In this document: positions 45,806 through 54,601 of the stretch, piece after piece
How positions within the stretch are numbered: position 1 is the first letter of the stretch
Layout: every line of letters begins with the position of its first letter
Assembly (NCBI RefSeq): GCF_904426505.1
Contig: NZ_CAJGBN010000012.1
Coordinates: 310,001 to 374,000 of the forward strand
Source: Rubrivivax sp. A210
GTDB taxonomy: Bacteria > Pseudomonadota > Gammaproteobacteria > Burkholderiales > Burkholderiaceae_C
DNA length: 64,000 bases
Reading direction: 5' to 3'
Notes under the pieces: generated by a model
What the model saw: the letters and a program-made list of their open reading frames with translations, nothing else
Told to the model about the DNA's origin: nothing
Database searches by the model: none
Made by a program: the position numbers and the translations under genes

Positions 45806-46548
45806 CAGCGCAGAACCCGCCGCGTCGTGTAGCCGCCCTGGCCCTGGGTCATCTGGCTCACCGCCAGCACCGCCTGGGTGCGCGAACTGACGCCCAGCGC
45901 GCGCAATACGGCGGCGACGTGGTCCTTGACGGTCTCGACCGAGAGATTGAGCTGGCGCGCGATGAGCTTGTTGGGCAGGCCTTGCAGCAGCAGCGAAAGC
46001 ACCTCGGTCTGGCGCGGCGTCAGGCCCACCTCGTCCAGCGAGCGCAGGCGCTGGTGCGGCTCGGGGCTGGCGCCAGGGCCCAGCGGCTCGCCCATGGGCC
46101 GCATCACGGCGGGAATGGTGTCGCCGCCGGCCGGCGGCCGACGGCCGAACTCCAGGCCCAGCATGGCCGGCGGCACATACATGGCGCCGTCCATCACCAT
46201 GCGCAGCGCCTCGTGCAGTTCGGCGTGCGACGACTTCTTGGGCACGAAACCCATGGCGCCACTGTCGATGGCGCGAATCACGTCGCTGGCGCGGTCGGAC
46301 GCCGACACCACCACCACCGGCACCGCCGGGTAGGCGGCACGCAGTTCCACCAGCAGGTCGAAGCCGTCGGCGTCGCCCAGCGCCAGGTCGAGCAGCACGA
46401 GGTCGAATTCCGGGTCTTCGCGCAGCGTGGCGCGGGCGCCAAGGGCGCTGTCCACGCCCACCACCTCGGTATCGCGGCCAATGGTCTGGATGACGGCCTG
46501 CAGCGCCCCCAGGACCAGCGGGTGATCATCGACCAGCAGCACCTTCAT
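45805..46548 (-). CDS. NarL/LuxR-type response regulator
   Basis: 247-residue DNA-binding regulator. The receiver has VDDHPLVLGAL at the start and phospho-Asp in LVLLDLALGDADG (about 55), with KK in MGFVPKKSSH. A ~50-residue Pro/Gly linker precedes the LuxR helix-turn-helix (GLTPRQTEVLSLLLQGLPNKLIARQLNLSVETVKDHV). It is first in the three-gene set with the hybrid kinase and FliA-like sigma factor, overlapping the kinase start by one base. Confidence 0.92.
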   Translation of the reverse strand: MKVLLVDDHPLVLGALQAVIQTIGRDTEVVGVDSALGARATLREDPEFDLVLLDLALGDADGFDLLVELRAAYPAVPVVVVSASDRASDVIRAIDSGAMGFVPKKSSHAELHEALRMVMDGAMYVPPAMLGLEFGRRPPAGGDTIPAVMRPMGEPLGPGASPEPHQRLRSLDEVGLTPRQTEVLSLLLQGLPNKLIARQLNLSVETVKDHVAAVLRALGVSSRTQAVLAVSQMTQGQGGYTTRRVLR

Positions 46549-46593
46549 CGCGCCCCCTCCTGCTTGTGCGCGCCATTCTGCGGCCAGACCGCC

Positions 46594-47046
46594 TCAGACG
46601 TAGCGCCGCGACACGGTTTCGGCCACGCAGGCCGGGCGCTCCGAGCCCTCGAGCTCGATGGTGGCCTCCACCGTGAGCTGGGCGCCGCCTTCCAGCGCCT
46701 GGAAGCCGCACAGCACGAAGCGCCCGCGCAGCCGGCTGCCCACGCGCACCGGCGCCGTGAAGCGCACCTTGTTGAGCCCGTAATTGATGCCCAAGCGCAC
46801 GTCGTCTATGGCAAAGCTGCGCTCGAAGAACAGGGGCAGCAGGCTCAGCGTGAGAAAGCCATGCGCCACGGTGGCGCCGAAGGGCCCGGCCGCGGCGCGC
46901 GCCGGGTCGACATGGATCCACTGGTGATCGCCGGTAGCCTGGGCGAAGAGGGCTATGCGCTGCTGGTCGATGCTGATCCAGTCGGTCAGGCCCAGCTCCT
47001 GGCCCACCAACGCCTCCAGACCGGCCAGCGTGGGGTAGTGCTTCAT
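46594..47046 (-). CDS. MaoC-family dehydratase
   Basis: 150-residue hot-dog-fold protein. The (R)-specific enoyl-CoA hydratase signature is present: FAQATGDHQWIHVDPARA with catalytic Asp and His, followed by GATVAHGFLTLSLLP. Such enzymes hydrate trans-2-enoyl-CoA, often to feed polyhydroxyalkanoate synthesis; the substrate here is unproven. ATG 47046 (MKHYPTLAGLEAL) overlaps the ParA stop by 4 nt. It lies 45 nt before the response-regulator start on the same strand. Confidence 0.9.
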   Translation of the reverse strand: MKHYPTLAGLEALVGQELGLTDWISIDQQRIALFAQATGDHQWIHVDPARAAAGPFGATVAHGFLTLSLLPLFFERSFAIDDVRLGINYGLNKVRFTAPVRVGSRLRGRFVLCGFQALEGGAQLTVEATIELEGSERPACVAETVSRRYV

Positions 47047-47669
47047 CGCTTGAGCCAGTCCACCAGCGGCGCCCACTGCGCCAGGTCGCGCTCGACGCGG
47101 CTGGGCGCCACATCCCACAGCGTCAGGCCGTGGGCGGCCAGCTGCACATAGTTCTGGGTGTCGCGCAGCCAGGCCACCACCGGCACCGGCAGCGTGGCCA
47201 GGTACTGGTGCAGCTGCTCGTTGGCGCGGGTGTGCTCGCGCACCCGCATGCCCACGAGGCCCAGCTTGACGTCACCGCCGCGCCGGTGCTCACGCAGCGT
47301 GCGCACAAAGGCATGGGTGGCCTGGATGTCGAACAGGCTGGGCTGCAGCGGGATCAGCATGCGGTCGGCGATGCGCATCACCGCGTCAAGCCGCTTGCCG
47401 TGGAGGCCGGCCGGAGTGTCGAGCACGACGTGGGTCGTGCCCTTGGGCGGGCGCACGATCTCGCCGTCCTCCAGATCCCAGCCGCGTATGGCCGGCGGGG
47501 GCGGCGTGATGGCCTGGCGCAGCGCCAGCCACTGGCGGGCCGACTGCTGGCGGTCGGCATCGCCCAGCATCACCGCATGGCCGGCGGCGGCCAGGCAGCC
47601 CGCCACCTGGGTGGACAGCGTGCTCTTGCCCACGCCGCCCTTGGGGTTGGCGACCACGATGACCGGCAT
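47043..47669 (-). CDS. Orphan ParA-family ATPase
   Basis: 208-residue P-loop ATPase with deviant Walker A NPKGGVGKST (8-17), ADRQQSARQWL and VVLDTPAGLHGKRLD. It is short, lacks the N-terminal helix-turn-helix of plasmid ParA, and has no parB nearby. This resembles orphan ParAs that position non-DNA cargo such as chemotaxis clusters, carboxysomes or storage granules. Coupled to maoC by ATGA overlap. Divergent from kefF. The cargo is unknown. Confidence 0.85.
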   Translation of the reverse strand: MPVIVVANPKGGVGKSTLSTQVAGCLAAAGHAVMLGDADRQQSARQWLALRQAITPPPPAIRGWDLEDGEIVRPPKGTTHVVLDTPAGLHGKRLDAVMRIADRMLIPLQPSLFDIQATHAFVRTLREHRRGGDVKLGLVGMRVREHTRANEQLHQYLATLPVPVVAWLRDTQNYVQLAAHGLTLWDVAPSRVERDLAQWAPLVDWLKR

Positions 47670-47725
47670 GCTGTGCTCCTCGTCCCTGACGCTGTTTTCG
47701 CCCGCGTCGGGTATGGTAGCGGCGG

Positions 47726-48343
47726 ATGGCCGAAATCCTCGTCATCGCTGCCCACCCCCAGCTCGACCATTCGCACGCCACGCGGGCGCTGATGGCCGCC
47801 GCTGCACGCGCGGCTTCAGGCGCAGACCCGGCACGCATCGCGGTGCGCGATCTCTACGCCCTCTACCCCGACTACTTCATCGACACCGCCGCCGAGCAGG
47901 CCCTTCTGGCCGAAGCGCGGCTGCTGGTGTGGCTGCATCCGGTGCATTGGTATTCGATGCCGCCGCTGCTCAAGCTCTGGCTCGACGAGGTCTTCGCCTA
48001 CGGCTGGGCCTACGGCCAGGGTGGGCGGGCGCTGGCCGGCAAGGACTTGTGGCTGGCCGCCTCCACCGGCGGCCCCGAGGCCTCGTACCGGCCCGACGGC
48101 TACAACCGCTATTTCTTCGACGCCTTTCTCCACCCCTATGAGCAGACCGCCGCCCTGGTGGGCATGCGCTGGCTGCCGCCGCTGGTGCTGCACGGCGCCC
48201 ACCGCACCGATGCCGAAGAACTGGCGGCCCATGCCGAGGTCTTCGCCCAGCGCCTGCTGAGCTGGCCCGACTGGCCCGAGCTGGCCGACCTCGACACGGT
48301 CGAACCCTGCGACGTGCCGGCCGACGCCCGCCCACAAGACTGA
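47726..48343 (+). CDS. kefF: KefF-like flavodoxin-fold oxidoreductase
   Basis: 205-residue NAD(P)H:quinone oxidoreductase of the KefF/NQO1 type: AEILVIAAHPQLDHSHATRAL at the start, LVWLHPVHWYSMPPLLKLWLDEVFAYGWAYG and WLAASTGGP for flavin and quinone binding. KefF proteins bind and activate the KefC potassium channel in electrophile stress. It lies 2 nt before the kefC-type gene, which supports the assignment. Confidence 0.88.
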   Translation: MAEILVIAAHPQLDHSHATRALMAAAARAASGADPARIAVRDLYALYPDYFIDTAAEQALLAEARLLVWLHPVHWYSMPPLLKLWLDEVFAYGWAYGQGGRALAGKDLWLAASTGGPEASYRPDGYNRYFFDAFLHPYEQTAALVGMRWLPPLVLHGAHRTDAEELAAHAEVFAQRLLSWPDWPELADLDTVEPCDVPADARPQD

Positions 48344-48344
48344 C

Positions 48345-50246
48345 ATGTCAACCGCAGCCGCCCACGCCACCCCCTGGCTGCAGAGCAGCCTGGTCTACCT
48401 GGGCGCCGCCGTGCTGGCCGTGCCGCTGGCGCGCCTGCTGGGCCTGGGTTCCATCATCGGCTACCTGGGTGCCGGCATTGCCATCGGGCCCTTCGGCCTG
48501 GCCCTGGTGACCGATGCCCAGGCCATGCTGCAGTTCGCCGAGTTCGGCGTCGTGCTGATGCTCTTCCTGGTCGGGCTGGAACTGGAGCCGCGCCGGCTGT
48601 GGGCGCTGCGGCGGCCCATCTTCGGCTGGGGCAGCGTGCAGTTGCTGGGCTCGGCAGCGCTGATCGGAGCCGCCGCCCTGGCCGCCGGCCTGGACGGCGA
48701 CCTGGCCGTGGTCGCCGGCCTGGGCCTGGGCATGAGCTCCACCGCCATCGGCCTGGGCGTGCTGGCCGAGCGCAACCTGATGTCCACCCAGGCCGGCCAG
48801 AGCGTGCTCAGCGTGGCCCTGCTGCAGGACGTGGCGGCCATCCCCATCCTGGCCATCGTGCCGCTGCTGGCCGCCGGCGGGGCAGCCCATGCCGGCGGCG
48901 GTTGGGGCGGCGCGGCCAAGGCCTTCGGCGTGATTGCTGCCATCGTGCTGGGCGGGCGCCTGCTGCTGCGCCCGGCGCTGCGCTGGATCGCGCGCAGCGG
49001 CACGCCCGAGATCTTTACAGCCGCCTCGCTGCTGCTGGTGGTGGCCACCGCGGCGCTGATGCAGGGCGTGGGCCTGTCGATGGCCCTGGGCGCCTTTCTG
49101 GCCGGCGTGCTGCTGGCCGAGAGCGAATACCGCCACCAGCTGGAAACCGACATCGAGCCCTTCAAGGGCCTGCTGCTGGGCCTGTTCTTCATCGCCGTCG
49201 GCATGAGCATCGATTTCCGCGCCGTGCTCGCCCACCCGGCCGTGGTGGCGGCCACCGTGGCCGCCTTCCTGGCGGTCAAGGCGCTGGTGCTGTGGGCGAT
49301 GGCGCGCGCCATGCCGGTGCCGCTGGCCGAGCGGCCGGTGTTCGTGATCCTGCTCGCCCAGGGCGGCGAATTCGGCTTCGTCGTCTTCCAGGCGGCGCTG
49401 GGTGCGGGCGCCATCAGCGCCGCGGCGGCCTCGCTGCTGGTGGCGGCGGTGGCGATCTCGATGCTGCTGACGCCGCTGCTGCTGGTGGCTTCCGACCGCC
49501 TGCTGGCGCCGCGCCTGGCCGTCGCCGGGCCGAAGCTGGACGAGATCACCGAAGCCCAGGAGGCGCCCATCATCATCTGCGGCTTCGGCCGCTACGGCCA
49601 GATCGTCGGGCGGCTGATCAATGCCAACGGTCTTTCGGCCACCGTGCTCGACCACAACGCCGAGCAGGTGGCCACGGTGCGCCTTTTCGGCTGGCCGGCC
49701 TTCTATGGCGACGCGACGCGGTTGGACCTGCTACGCGTGGCCGGCGCCGAGCGCGCCCGCGTCATCGTCGTGGCCATCGACGACGTCGAGCAAAGCCTCA
49801 AGGTGGTGGACCTGGCGCGCGCCCACTTCCCGCAGGCCACGCTCGTGGCGCGCGCCCGCAACACCACGCACTGGTACGGCCTGACCCAGCGCGGCGTGCA
49901 GCACATCGAGCGCGAGACGCTTGATGCGGCGCTGATGAGTGGCCGCAGCGTGCTCGAACTGATGGGCTTCACCCCGCACGCGGCGCGCACCCAGGCGCTG
50001 CGCTTCCGTCGCCACACCATCGAGCTGCTGGCGCGCATGGCGCCGCACCTGGGCGACCAGCAAAAGCTGATCAAGGTGGCGCGCCAGGGCCGCGAACAGC
50101 TCGAGGCGATGTGGTCGCGCGAACGCGCCGAACGCCAGCAGCGGCGCACGCGGCGCGGCGAAGGCTTCACGGCCGCGCCACCGAGTGAAACTCACAACGC
50201 GCCGCCGCGTGAAAATCCCAACGCGCCGCCGCGCGAGGACGCTTGA
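48345..50246 (+). CDS. kefC: Kef-type glutathione-regulated K+ efflux protein
   Basis: 633-residue inner-membrane antiporter of the CPA2 family. About 12-13 hydrophobic helices (11-~395), with FLVGLELEPRRLW and GGEFGFVVFQ; a TrkA-N Rossmann domain follows (CGFGRYGQIVG, about 408-418, then HNAEQV and GDATRLDLL). In response to loss of glutathione or its adducts such proteins release K+ and acidify the cell. The last ~20 residues carry a short tandem repeat (NAPPRENPNAPPRED) with no known role. Could also be named kefB. Confidence 0.9.
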   Translation: MSTAAAHATPWLQSSLVYLGAAVLAVPLARLLGLGSIIGYLGAGIAIGPFGLALVTDAQAMLQFAEFGVVLMLFLVGLELEPRRLWALRRPIFGWGSVQLLGSAALIGAAALAAGLDGDLAVVAGLGLGMSSTAIGLGVLAERNLMSTQAGQSVLSVALLQDVAAIPILAIVPLLAAGGAAHAGGGWGGAAKAFGVIAAIVLGGRLLLRPALRWIARSGTPEIFTAASLLLVVATAALMQGVGLSMALGAFLAGVLLAESEYRHQLETDIEPFKGLLLGLFFIAVGMSIDFRAVLAHPAVVAATVAAFLAVKALVLWAMARAMPVPLAERPVFVILLAQGGEFGFVVFQAALGAGAISAAAASLLVAAVAISMLLTPLLLVASDRLLAPRLAVAGPKLDEITEAQEAPIIICGFGRYGQIVGRLINANGLSATVLDHNAEQVATVRLFGWPAFYGDATRLDLLRVAGAERARVIVVAIDDVEQSLKVVDLARAHFPQATLVARARNTTHWYGLTQRGVQHIERETLDAALMSGRSVLELMGFTPHAARTQALRFRRHTIELLARMAPHLGDQQKLIKVARQGREQLEAMWSRERAERQQRRTRRGEGFTAAPPSETHNAPPRENPNAPPREDA

Positions 50247-50249
50247 TCT

Positions 50250-51011
50250 TCAGCGCAAGCCGTCCCACAGCAGTTTGCAGCCGCTGGCGCCCATCGCCAG
50301 GTAAGCGATGCGGTAGAACCAGGTGGCGCTGACCCGGTCAACCAGGCGCACGCCCACCCACACGCCCACGGGCGCCAGCGGCAGCAGCAGCAGTGAACTG
50401 CCGAGCTGGCGCAGATCGATCAGGCCCAGCGCCGCATAGGGCAGCACCTTGGCGGCATTGATGCAGGCAAAGTAGACGGCCATCGTGCCCGCCAGCACGC
50501 GCGGCGCCAGGCGCAGCGACAGCAGATAGGCACTGATGGGCGGCCCGCCGGCGTGGATGATGAAGCTGGTGAAGCCCGAGGCGGCGGCGCAGGCGCGGCC
50601 GGTCCAGTGCGAGGGCGGGCGACTGCCGGCATGGGGCGGAAACAGCAGGCGCTGGGCCAGGAAGCCCAGGGTCAGAGCGCCGACGATGGCCGACACCGCC
50701 TTGATCGACAGCAGGCCGAAGCACAGCGTGCCGAGAGCAATGCCCAGCAGGCCGCTGGGCACGAGGGCCCGCACCAGGGCCGGGTCGCGCTGGCGCCAGA
50801 GCTGGTGCAGGCCGGTGGCATCCATCGCCATCAAGAGCGGCAGCATGATGGCCGCCGCCTGCGGCACCGGGATGGTCAGCGCGATCAGCGGGGTCGCCAG
50901 CGAACCCAGGCCGCTGGCAAATCCGCTCTTGGCCAGGCCGGTGATCAGCACGGCCGGCACCGCGACCGCCCAGAACCAGGGGTCGGTGATGAAGAAGCCG
51001 GCCTCAGGCAA
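50250..51011 (-). CDS. TauE/SafE-family membrane permease
   Basis: 253-residue protein with about seven to eight hydrophobic helices. It matches the TauE/SafE (DUF81) family of putative sulfonate/sulfite or organic-anion exporters: SGFASGLGSLATPLIAL near the N-terminus and GFTSFIIHAGGPPISAYLL in the second half are the two repeat signatures. The start is probably TTG 51011, overlapping the nitroreductase stop; no in-frame ATG occurs before the second helix. Substrate is not predictable. Confidence 0.83.
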   Translation of the reverse strand: MPEAGFFITDPWFWAVAVPAVLITGLAKSGFASGLGSLATPLIALTIPVPQAAAIMLPLLMAMDATGLHQLWRQRDPALVRALVPSGLLGIALGTLCFGLLSIKAVSAIVGALTLGFLAQRLLFPPHAGSRPPSHWTGRACAAASGFTSFIIHAGGPPISAYLLSLRLAPRVLAGTMAVYFACINAAKVLPYAALGLIDLRQLGSSLLLLPLAPVGVWVGVRLVDRVSATWFYRIAYLAMGASGCKLLWDGLR

Positions 51012-51579
51012 GCCGGCAGGCCTCGTCGAAGGCCAGGCGCGGATTGCGCGCATGCACCTGGGTCGGGTCGCCCTGGCCCAGGGTGCAGACAAAGTTGCTG
51101 CGCACCGAGGTGCCGGCCCAGAAGGCCGCGTCCACCGCGGCGGCGTCGAAGCCGCTCATGGGCCCGCAGCCCAGGCCGAGGGCACGCGCGGCCATGATGA
51201 GATAGCCGCCCTGCAAGCTGGAATTGCGCAGGGCCGTGGCCTCGATCATGGCCGGCTTGCCCACAAACCAGGCCCGCGCGTCGGTATGGGGAAACAGGCG
51301 CGGCAACTGCTCGTGGAACTGCATGTCCATGCCGATGACCACCGCCACCGGCGCCTGCCTCACCTTGGCCTGGTTGCCCGGGGCCATGCAGGCCGCCAGT
51401 CGTTCGCGGCCCTCAATGCTGCGCACGAACACGAAGCGCGCCGGGCTGCTGTTGGCCGAGGTCGGGCCCCACTTCAGCAAATCATAGAGAGCGCGCAGCT
51501 GTTCGTCTGGGACGGCGGTGGCCAGGTAGCCGTTCTGAGTGCGCGCTTCGGTGAAGAGCTGTTCGGTGCTGGTGTTCAT
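51004..51579 (-). CDS. Nitroreductase, RutE-like
   Basis: 191-residue FMN-dependent oxidoreductase of the malonic-semialdehyde reductase (RutE/HadB) subgroup. Features: LYDLLKWGPTSANSSPARFVFV at the N-terminus, LQGGYLIMAARALGLGCGPMSGF and a C-terminal GTSVRSNFVCTLGQGDP. In pyrimidine catabolism RutE makes 3-hydroxypropionate, but no other rut gene is nearby, so its role here may be a general one. ATG 51579. Divergent from the DUF1841 gene. Confidence 0.87.
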   Translation of the reverse strand: MNTSTEQLFTEARTQNGYLATAVPDEQLRALYDLLKWGPTSANSSPARFVFVRSIEGRERLAACMAPGNQAKVRQAPVAVVIGMDMQFHEQLPRLFPHTDARAWFVGKPAMIEATALRNSSLQGGYLIMAARALGLGCGPMSGFDAAAVDAAFWAGTSVRSNFVCTLGQGDPTQVHARNPRLAFDEACRLA

Positions 51580-51613
51580 GGGGCAGGCGTCGCCGAGGGG
51601 CGACAATTCTCGG

Positions 51614-52045
51614 ATGTTCCAGCCTTCACAGTCCGACGTACGTCGATTCTTCTGCAGCACCTGGGCGCGCCAGCGCGCCGGTGCGCCGCTCGAGCCCATG
51701 CAGGCCGTCGCCGCGCGGTGGATCGCCGAGCACCCGGAGTACGACGCCGACCTCGCCGACGAGGCCGCGGCCCTGGCCGCCGTGTACACCGTCGACGAGG
51801 GCCGTACCAACCCCTTTCTGCACCTCTCGATGCACCTGACCATCGCCGAGCAGGTGGCCATCGACCAGCCCACTGGCATACGCCAGGCGGTCGACCTGCT
51901 GGCGGCGCGTCGCAACTCGCTGCACGAGGCCCACCACGAGGTGATGGAATGCCTGGGCGAGATGGTCTGGGCCAGCCAGCGCAGCGGCCTGCCGCCCGAC
52001 GGCCAGGCCTATCTTGAGGCGGTAAGGCGGCGCGCCACGCGCTAG
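51614..52045 (+). CDS. DUF1841 family protein
   Basis: 143-residue soluble protein matching DUF1841: MFQPSQSDVRRFFCSTW, then NPFLHLSMHLTIAEQVAIDQPTGIR and HEAHHEVMECLGEMVWASQR. The repeated His/Glu residues in the second half could bind metal, but no activity is known for the family. ATG 51614 is preferred over an upstream in-frame start inside the divergent gene. Stand-alone. Confidence 0.85.
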   Translation: MFQPSQSDVRRFFCSTWARQRAGAPLEPMQAVAARWIAEHPEYDADLADEAAALAAVYTVDEGRTNPFLHLSMHLTIAEQVAIDQPTGIRQAVDLLAARRNSLHEAHHEVMECLGEMVWASQRSGLPPDGQAYLEAVRRRATR

Positions 52046-52058
52046 GCCCGGGTTTCGC

Positions 52059-53009
52059 TCAGGGCTTGGCGCCGAGGCCCATCTGGCGCGCCAAGCCGGT
52101 GTAAACGCGGGCGCGCTCCTTCATGAAGCCGTCCATGCGGTCGACACCCACGTTCACCAGCTCGAAGCCGCTCTTGGCTGCAAGCTCCTTCATTTCAGCG
52201 TCGGCATTGAGCGCGGCGAAAAGCTCGGCCACGCGCCGCATCGTCTCGGGCGGGGCGCTCTTGGGCACGCCGACGCCGCGGTAGGCGCCGTCGACCCAGT
52301 CCACGCCCAGCTCCCTGAAGGTGGGCACGTCGGGCAGCAGCGGATGGCGCTGCTCCATCGCCACCGCCAGGGCGCGCACCTTGCCCTTGTTGCCGATGGC
52401 GAAGGTCGTGTAGGTCATGGTGGCATCGACATGGCCGCCCAATACCGCCATCGCCAGGTCGCCCGTGCCCTTGAAGGGCACATAGGTGGTCTTCACCTCG
52501 AAGGCCAGGTTCAGCCGCTGGTGGGCCAGGTGGTTGGCGCTGTTCAGGCCCGAGCCGGCGAGGTTGAGCCGCCCCGGCTCGGCCTTGGCCGCCTTGATGA
52601 AGTCGGCAAAGCTCTTGAGCGGGCTCTGCTCGGGCACCACCAGCGCATCGGGCGTGAAGTGGTACCAGAACACCGGCGTCACGTCCTCGGTCTTGTACTG
52701 CACCGTGCCTTCCAGCGGCTGCAGCACCAGATGCGGCAGGTTGACGCCGACGACATTGGCGCCGTCGCCCGGCAGGGTGTTCATCTGGCTCCACATCAGC
52801 GCCCCGCCGGCGCCGGCCTTGTACTGGATCACCGTCTCGACGGCCGGACACTTCTTCCTCAGAACCACCTGCTGGTGGCGCGCCGAGAGATCGGATTCAC
52901 CGCCCGGCGGGAATGCCTGCCAGTACATCAGGTTCTTGTCCGGGCAGGGCTGGGCAGAGGCCAGCGCAGCGGCAGACAGGGCCAGGGCGGCAAACATCAA
53001 ACGCTTCAT
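52059..53009 (-). CDS. Tripartite tricarboxylate transporter binding protein (Bug/TctC)
   Basis: 316-residue periplasmic binding protein. Signal peptide 1-~19 (LSAAALASA-QP). The family segments are VIQYKAGAGGALMWSQMN, LNLAGSGLNSANHLAHQ and VRALAVAMEQRHPLLPDVPTFRELG. No tctA/tctB membrane genes lie nearby, so it is one of the orphan Bug receptors that are numerous in Burkholderiales. Ligand unknown; carboxylates are usual. ATG 53009 (MKRLMFAALAL). Confidence 0.9.
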   Translation of the reverse strand: MKRLMFAALALSAAALASAQPCPDKNLMYWQAFPPGGESDLSARHQQVVLRKKCPAVETVIQYKAGAGGALMWSQMNTLPGDGANVVGVNLPHLVLQPLEGTVQYKTEDVTPVFWYHFTPDALVVPEQSPLKSFADFIKAAKAEPGRLNLAGSGLNSANHLAHQRLNLAFEVKTTYVPFKGTGDLAMAVLGGHVDATMTYTTFAIGNKGKVRALAVAMEQRHPLLPDVPTFRELGVDWVDGAYRGVGVPKSAPPETMRRVAELFAALNADAEMKELAAKSGFELVNVGVDRMDGFMKERARVYTGLARQMGLGAKP

Positions 53010-53099
53010 CTTGGACTCCCGGCGCGGTGTGCGCAGGCCGCCATCGTGGCGCCTGCGCCGCACTTGCGCCAGCCGGGTTGCCCTGGGGTGGCGCCGGGC

Positions 53100-54401
53100 T
53101 CAGCGTGTGCGGCGCAGCGCCTCGGGGTCTGCCCAGAGCTCGTCGATGTGGGTGAAGCGCGGCACGCCGTCCACCACGCGCGGCTCGCGGCCGACGATGC
53201 GGTCGGTGGTGCCGGGGCGCGACAGATCCAGCAGCGTCGGCGTGATGTGGAGCTGGGTCTTGGTCGAGAAGAAGACCTTGACCGTGGGCGCCACCAGATT
53301 GGCGGGATTCTGCTCGCACACCACGGCCAGGCGGCCCGAGGCCATGCGCACCAGCGAGCCCGTGGGATAGATGCCCAGGCTGCGCACGAAGGCGCCGAAG
53401 ATGCGCTCGTCGAAATGGCCCTTCCACGAGGCCATGCGGGCGATGGACTCGGCCGGATCCCAGCCCTTCTTGTAGGGGCGGTTGGAGGTGATGGCGTCGT
53501 AGACGTCGCACACCGAGCCCATGCGGGCCAGCTGCGTGAAGGCCTCACCGCTGAGCTTGTCGGGGTAGCCGCTGCCGTCCACGCGCTCGTGGTGGTGCAG
53601 CACCACGTCGAGCATGGCCGCCGTGCTGCCGCCGCCTTCGGCCAGCAACTCGCGCCCTCGCTCAGGGTGGGTACGGATGATGGCGAACTCTTCCTCGGTG
53701 AGGCGGCCCGGCTTGTTGAGAACTTCGAGCGGCATCAGCGCCTTGCCGATGTCGTGCATCAGGCCGGCCAGGCCGGCGGCGCGGCAGGCGTCCTCGTCGA
53801 AACCCAACTGGCGTCCCAGCGCCACCATCAGCGCGCACACCGCCACGGAGTGCATGTAGCTGTAGTCGTCGACCGTCTTCAGGCGCGCCAGGCTGACCAG
53901 GGCGCCGGCATTGCGCGCCACCGAATTGCTGATTTCCTCCACCAGCGGCAGGCAGGTTTCGGGGTCTATGGTGTGGCCCATGCGGGCCTCGCCGAACATT
54001 GCCAGCACGGCCTCGCGGCCACGGTTGCAGATGGCGGCGGCCTGCTTGAGTTCAGCGCGCAGATCGGTCTGCGGTTCAGGGGGCCGCGGCGGCGCGGCCG
54101 GGGCCGCGGCGGCACCAGCCCGGGGCAGCGGCGGCGGCGCCTCGGGGCGGGCCTGGGCCGGCTCTGGATCGGGCTCCCGGGCGGGGGTCGGCAGGGTGGC
54201 ATCGTCGGCGCCGGCCACGTCGAGGCCGAGGTCCACGTCGATCCAGCACTCATCGACGCCACAGGCCCGCAATTTCCTGAGATCGGCGGCGTCGTCAATG
54301 ACGAAGCGCGTCTTCCAGAACGGATGGTCGATCCAGGAGCCCTCGAGCTTGTGCAAATGCATGCCCATGCGCAGTTGGCGCACCGGGATCTTTTTCAGCA
54401 T
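53100..54401 (-). CDS. HD-GYP cyclic di-GMP phosphodiesterase
   Basis: 433-residue soluble protein. The N-terminal ~60 residues (MLKKIPVRQLRMGMHLHKLEGSW) form the DUF3391 domain often fused to HD-GYP. A Pro/Ala-rich linker (~70-125) follows, then a full HD-GYP domain: MHSVAVCALMVALG, HDIGK, HHERVDGSGYPD and DVYDAITSNRPYK. It should break cyclic di-GMP to GMP or pGpG, opposing cyclases such as the one at 5341-6066. ATG 54401 is preferred over 54458 because the family domain starts there. Confidence 0.92.
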   Translation of the reverse strand: MLKKIPVRQLRMGMHLHKLEGSWIDHPFWKTRFVIDDAADLRKLRACGVDECWIDVDLGLDVAGADDATLPTPAREPDPEPAQARPEAPPPLPRAGAAAAPAAPPRPPEPQTDLRAELKQAAAICNRGREAVLAMFGEARMGHTIDPETCLPLVEEISNSVARNAGALVSLARLKTVDDYSYMHSVAVCALMVALGRQLGFDEDACRAAGLAGLMHDIGKALMPLEVLNKPGRLTEEEFAIIRTHPERGRELLAEGGGSTAAMLDVVLHHHERVDGSGYPDKLSGEAFTQLARMGSVCDVYDAITSNRPYKKGWDPAESIARMASWKGHFDERIFGAFVRSLGIYPTGSLVRMASGRLAVVCEQNPANLVAPTVKVFFSTKTQLHITPTLLDLSRPGTTDRIVGREPRVVDGVPRFTHIDELWADPEALRRTR

Positions 54402-54554
54402 GGGGTTCGCAAGGTCGAGGGACGTGAGGGACGGGCCATACCGATATCGGCTCGGCAAGCCCGGCGCTTGAGCCGCTACCGGCCGCGACCGTGCAGGCTG
54501 CCATGCTCCCGCGCAACTGTGACGCGTACCGCGCCGGCTCGAAGGCCAAGGCCA

Positions 54555-54595
54555 AAAGAAAAACGGATCAGCATCTCGCGAAGCTGACCCGTTTT
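54555..54595 (-). terminator. Terminator of tRNA operon
   Basis: On the reverse strand a 13-bp stem with one G-T pair (54583-54595 with 54560-54572) ends in a TTTT-rich tract. It lies about 7 nt beyond the tRNA-Asp 3' end. Confidence 0.88.
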
Positions 54596-54601
54596 AATGA
54601 T

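Noticed and set aside
53010..53099. Terminator between the HD-GYP and Bug receptor genes
   Set aside because: An imperfect G+C hairpin exists, but pairing is interrupted and no U-tract follows, so a function cannot be claimed.
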